Shown: piece after piece, positions 34,241 to 35,662 of the stretch
Position numbering within the stretch: position 1 is the stretch's first letter
Layout: every line of letters starts with the position of its first letter
Assembly: GCA_000226015.1 (NCBI GenBank)
Contig: JH155783.1
Coordinates: 8,079-43,740, forward strand
Length of the DNA stretch: 35,662 nucleotides
Reading direction: 5' to 3'
Origin: Mnemiopsis leidyi
Lineage: Eukaryota; Ctenophora; Tentaculata; Lobata; Bolinopsidae
Translations under genes and position numbers: made by a program
The notes under the pieces: generated by a model
Told to the model about the DNA's origin: nothing
The model's input: only the letters and a program-made list of their open reading frames with translations
Databases searched by the model: none

Positions 34241-34405
34241 TTACTGGATGGAGATGACCTCGAGTTCGAATGTGAGGCCGGCGTTAGGAGGGATGCCCCA
34301 GGCGGGGAATCCTCCTGATCCGTAACCTTTATCCCCGGTCATTGAGATCCTCGACTTCTCTCCCAAACACATGGTCATCGTACCCTCATCCCATCCTTGA
34401 ATAAC
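34241..34405 (-). CDS. FKBP-type peptidyl-prolyl isomerase, last exon
   Basis: C-terminal 54 residues of an FKBP domain. It reads VIQGWDEGTMTMCLGEKSRI, GDKGYGSGGFPAWGIPPNAG and LTFELEVISIQ, then stops. FKBPs speed proline cis-trans isomerisation; the VIxGWD, YG and IPPNAxLxFxVEL positions that line the pocket are present (FELEV here). The acceptor CTTGCAG precedes base 34405, phase 0. The upstream coding sequence lies beyond the right edge. Sequence encoding FTFKAGVGQ next to a donor GTTAGC appears in a repeat at 35531-35662 and joins in frame to give KAGVGQVIQGWDEG, the normal FKBP order. Ending right after the domain suggests a small FKBP1/FKBP2-like protein or the end of a larger one. The family call is strong, the subfamily open. 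Confidence 0.92.
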   Translation of the reverse strand, partial: VIQGWDEGTMTMCLGEKSRISMTGDKGYGSGGFPAWGIPPNAGLTFELEVISIQ

Positions 34406-34411
34406 CTGCAA

Positions 34412-35370
34412 GTGATAGTGGTGATTAAAAATAGTGGTGATTATAAATATAGTGGTAATTATATATAGTGGTGATTATATATATAGTGGTGATTATAAAT
34501 ATAGTGGTGATTATATATATAGTGGTGATTATATATAATAGTGGTGATTATAAATAGTGGTGATTATATATAGTGGTGATTATATATATAGTGGTGATTA
34601 TACATATAGTGGTGATTATAAATATAGTGGTGATTATATATATAGTGGTGATTATATACAGTGGTGATTATAAATATAGTGGTGATTATATATATAGTGG
34701 TGATTATATATAGTGGTGATTATATATATAGAGGTGATTATATATAGTGGTGATTATAAATATAGTGGTGATTATAAATATAGTGGTGATTATATATAGT
34801 GGTGATTATATATATAGTGGTGATTATATAAAGTGGTGATTACATATAGTGGATATTATATATATAGTGGTGATTATAAATATAGTGGTGATTATATATA
34901 GTGGTGATTATATATAGTGGTGATTATATATAGTGGTGATTACATATATAGTGGTGATTATATATAGTGGTGATTATATATATAGTGGTGATTATATATA
35001 TATATATATAGTGGTGATTAAAAAATAGTGGTGATTATAAATAGTGGTGATTATATAAAGTGGTGATTATATATAGTGGTGATTATATATAGTGGTGATT
35101 ATATATAGTGGTGATTATAAATAGTGGTGATTATATATAGTGGTGATTATATATATAGTGGTGATTTTATATAGTGGTGATTACATATAGTGGTGATTAT
35201 ATATAGTGATGATTATATATAGTGGTGATTATATATAGTGGTGATTATATATATAGTGGTGATTATAAATAGTGGTGATTATAAATAGTAGTGACTATGT
35301 ATATAGTGGTGGTGATTATATACATATAGTGGTGATTATAAATAGTGGTGATTAAATACAGTGGTGATTA
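34412..35370. repeat. Large ~16-20-bp minisatellite filling the FKBP intron
   Basis: More than fifty units of the form TAGTGGTGATTATATA with variable TA dinucleotide runs (ATATA, ATATATA, AAATA). It starts about six bases from the acceptor of the last FKBP exon and fills most of the visible intron. Length variation of the TA part suggests slippage on top of unit duplication. Likely polymorphic. Confidence 0.95.
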
Positions 35371-35530
35371 GGGTGACTATAAATGAGTATTGATGTGTTC
35401 TCGTGCTGGTCTTTTACCCCTACAGCTTAAAACTAACAACTTCTAATTTTCTGGCCCGGGGTGTACGATCTTTGTAGCTTTCCTAGATCAAATTATAGTT
35501 CACAGTCACTAATCGTAACGCCTGTACAGA

Positions 35531-35662
35531 AAATGCTAACCTGACCAACTCCCGCTTTGAAAGTGAAATGCTAACCTGACCAACTCCCGCTTTGAAAGTG
35601 AAATGCTAACCTGACCAACTCCCGCTTTGAAAGTGAAATGCTAACCTGACCAACTCCCGCTT
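35531..35662. repeat. 35-bp tandem repeat carrying an FKBP exon end and splice donor
   Basis: Units start at 35531, 35566, 35601 and 35636 (cut by the right edge) and are identical. On the minus strand each holds sequence for KAGVGQ followed by CAG and GTTAGC, a splice donor. Read through, the next unit brings an in-frame TAG, and 35 is not a multiple of 3. So only the copy attached to the true upstream exon, beyond the window, can code; the copies seen here would be intronic duplicates with decoy donors. Confidence 0.85.

Overview
The window is nuclear DNA of an invertebrate animal, from a draft assembly with two short N gaps (14474-14484 and 25028-25037). Every confident gene is split by GT-AG introns, most of 100-1,500 bp, and the encoded families are animal ones: an astacin/CUB/EGF metalloprotease, a GTSF1-type CHHC zinc-finger protein, LIPT1, WDR46 and an FKBP. 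The DNA is AT-rich and unusually loaded with minisatellites. I cannot fix the phylum. AG acceptors just upstream of several start codons hint at spliced-leader trans-splicing, which is known in hydrozoans, ctenophores, tunicates and flatworms, but this does not decide the phylum.

Layout. 1-260: 16-bp minisatellite. About 831-13887, minus strand: a secreted astacin metalloprotease of tolloid/BP10 type. I rebuilt 13 exons encoding signal peptide, prodomain with a furin-like RTRRRR site, complete zinc catalytic domain, CUB, calcium-binding EGF and CUB. Its introns hold several tandem arrays and four coding-like open stretches I cannot name. 14296-14692: 14-bp minisatellite interrupted by a gap. 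14.7-23.07 kb: about 8 kb without a recognisable gene, purine-rich on the plus strand, with a hairpin near 15.2 kb and a paired CRE-like, CpG-rich element at 20.83-20.95 kb. 23093-24376, plus strand: a five-exon gene for a 147-residue secreted protein of unknown family. From 24.78 kb to the right edge all genes are on the minus strand. In transcription order (right to left) they are an FKBP peptidyl-prolyl isomerase (last exon only), a long GTSF1-like protein, LIPT1 (lipoate transfer in mitochondria) and WDR46 (18S rRNA processing). A decayed partial copy of the GTSF1-like zinc-finger region lies just upstream of the intact gene.

How the genes work together. They are mostly unrelated. LIPT1 and WDR46 are head-to-tail, 368 bp apart. 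WDR46 and the plus-strand secreted gene converge tail-to-tail with about 405 bp between stop codons. The most unusual structural feature is the placement of tandem arrays next to intron ends. Arrays sit beside splice donors in three introns of the protease gene; in the FKBP gene one array carries a copied donor and another runs to within a few bases of the acceptor. All exon joins given are phase-consistent readings made by eye, not backed by transcripts.
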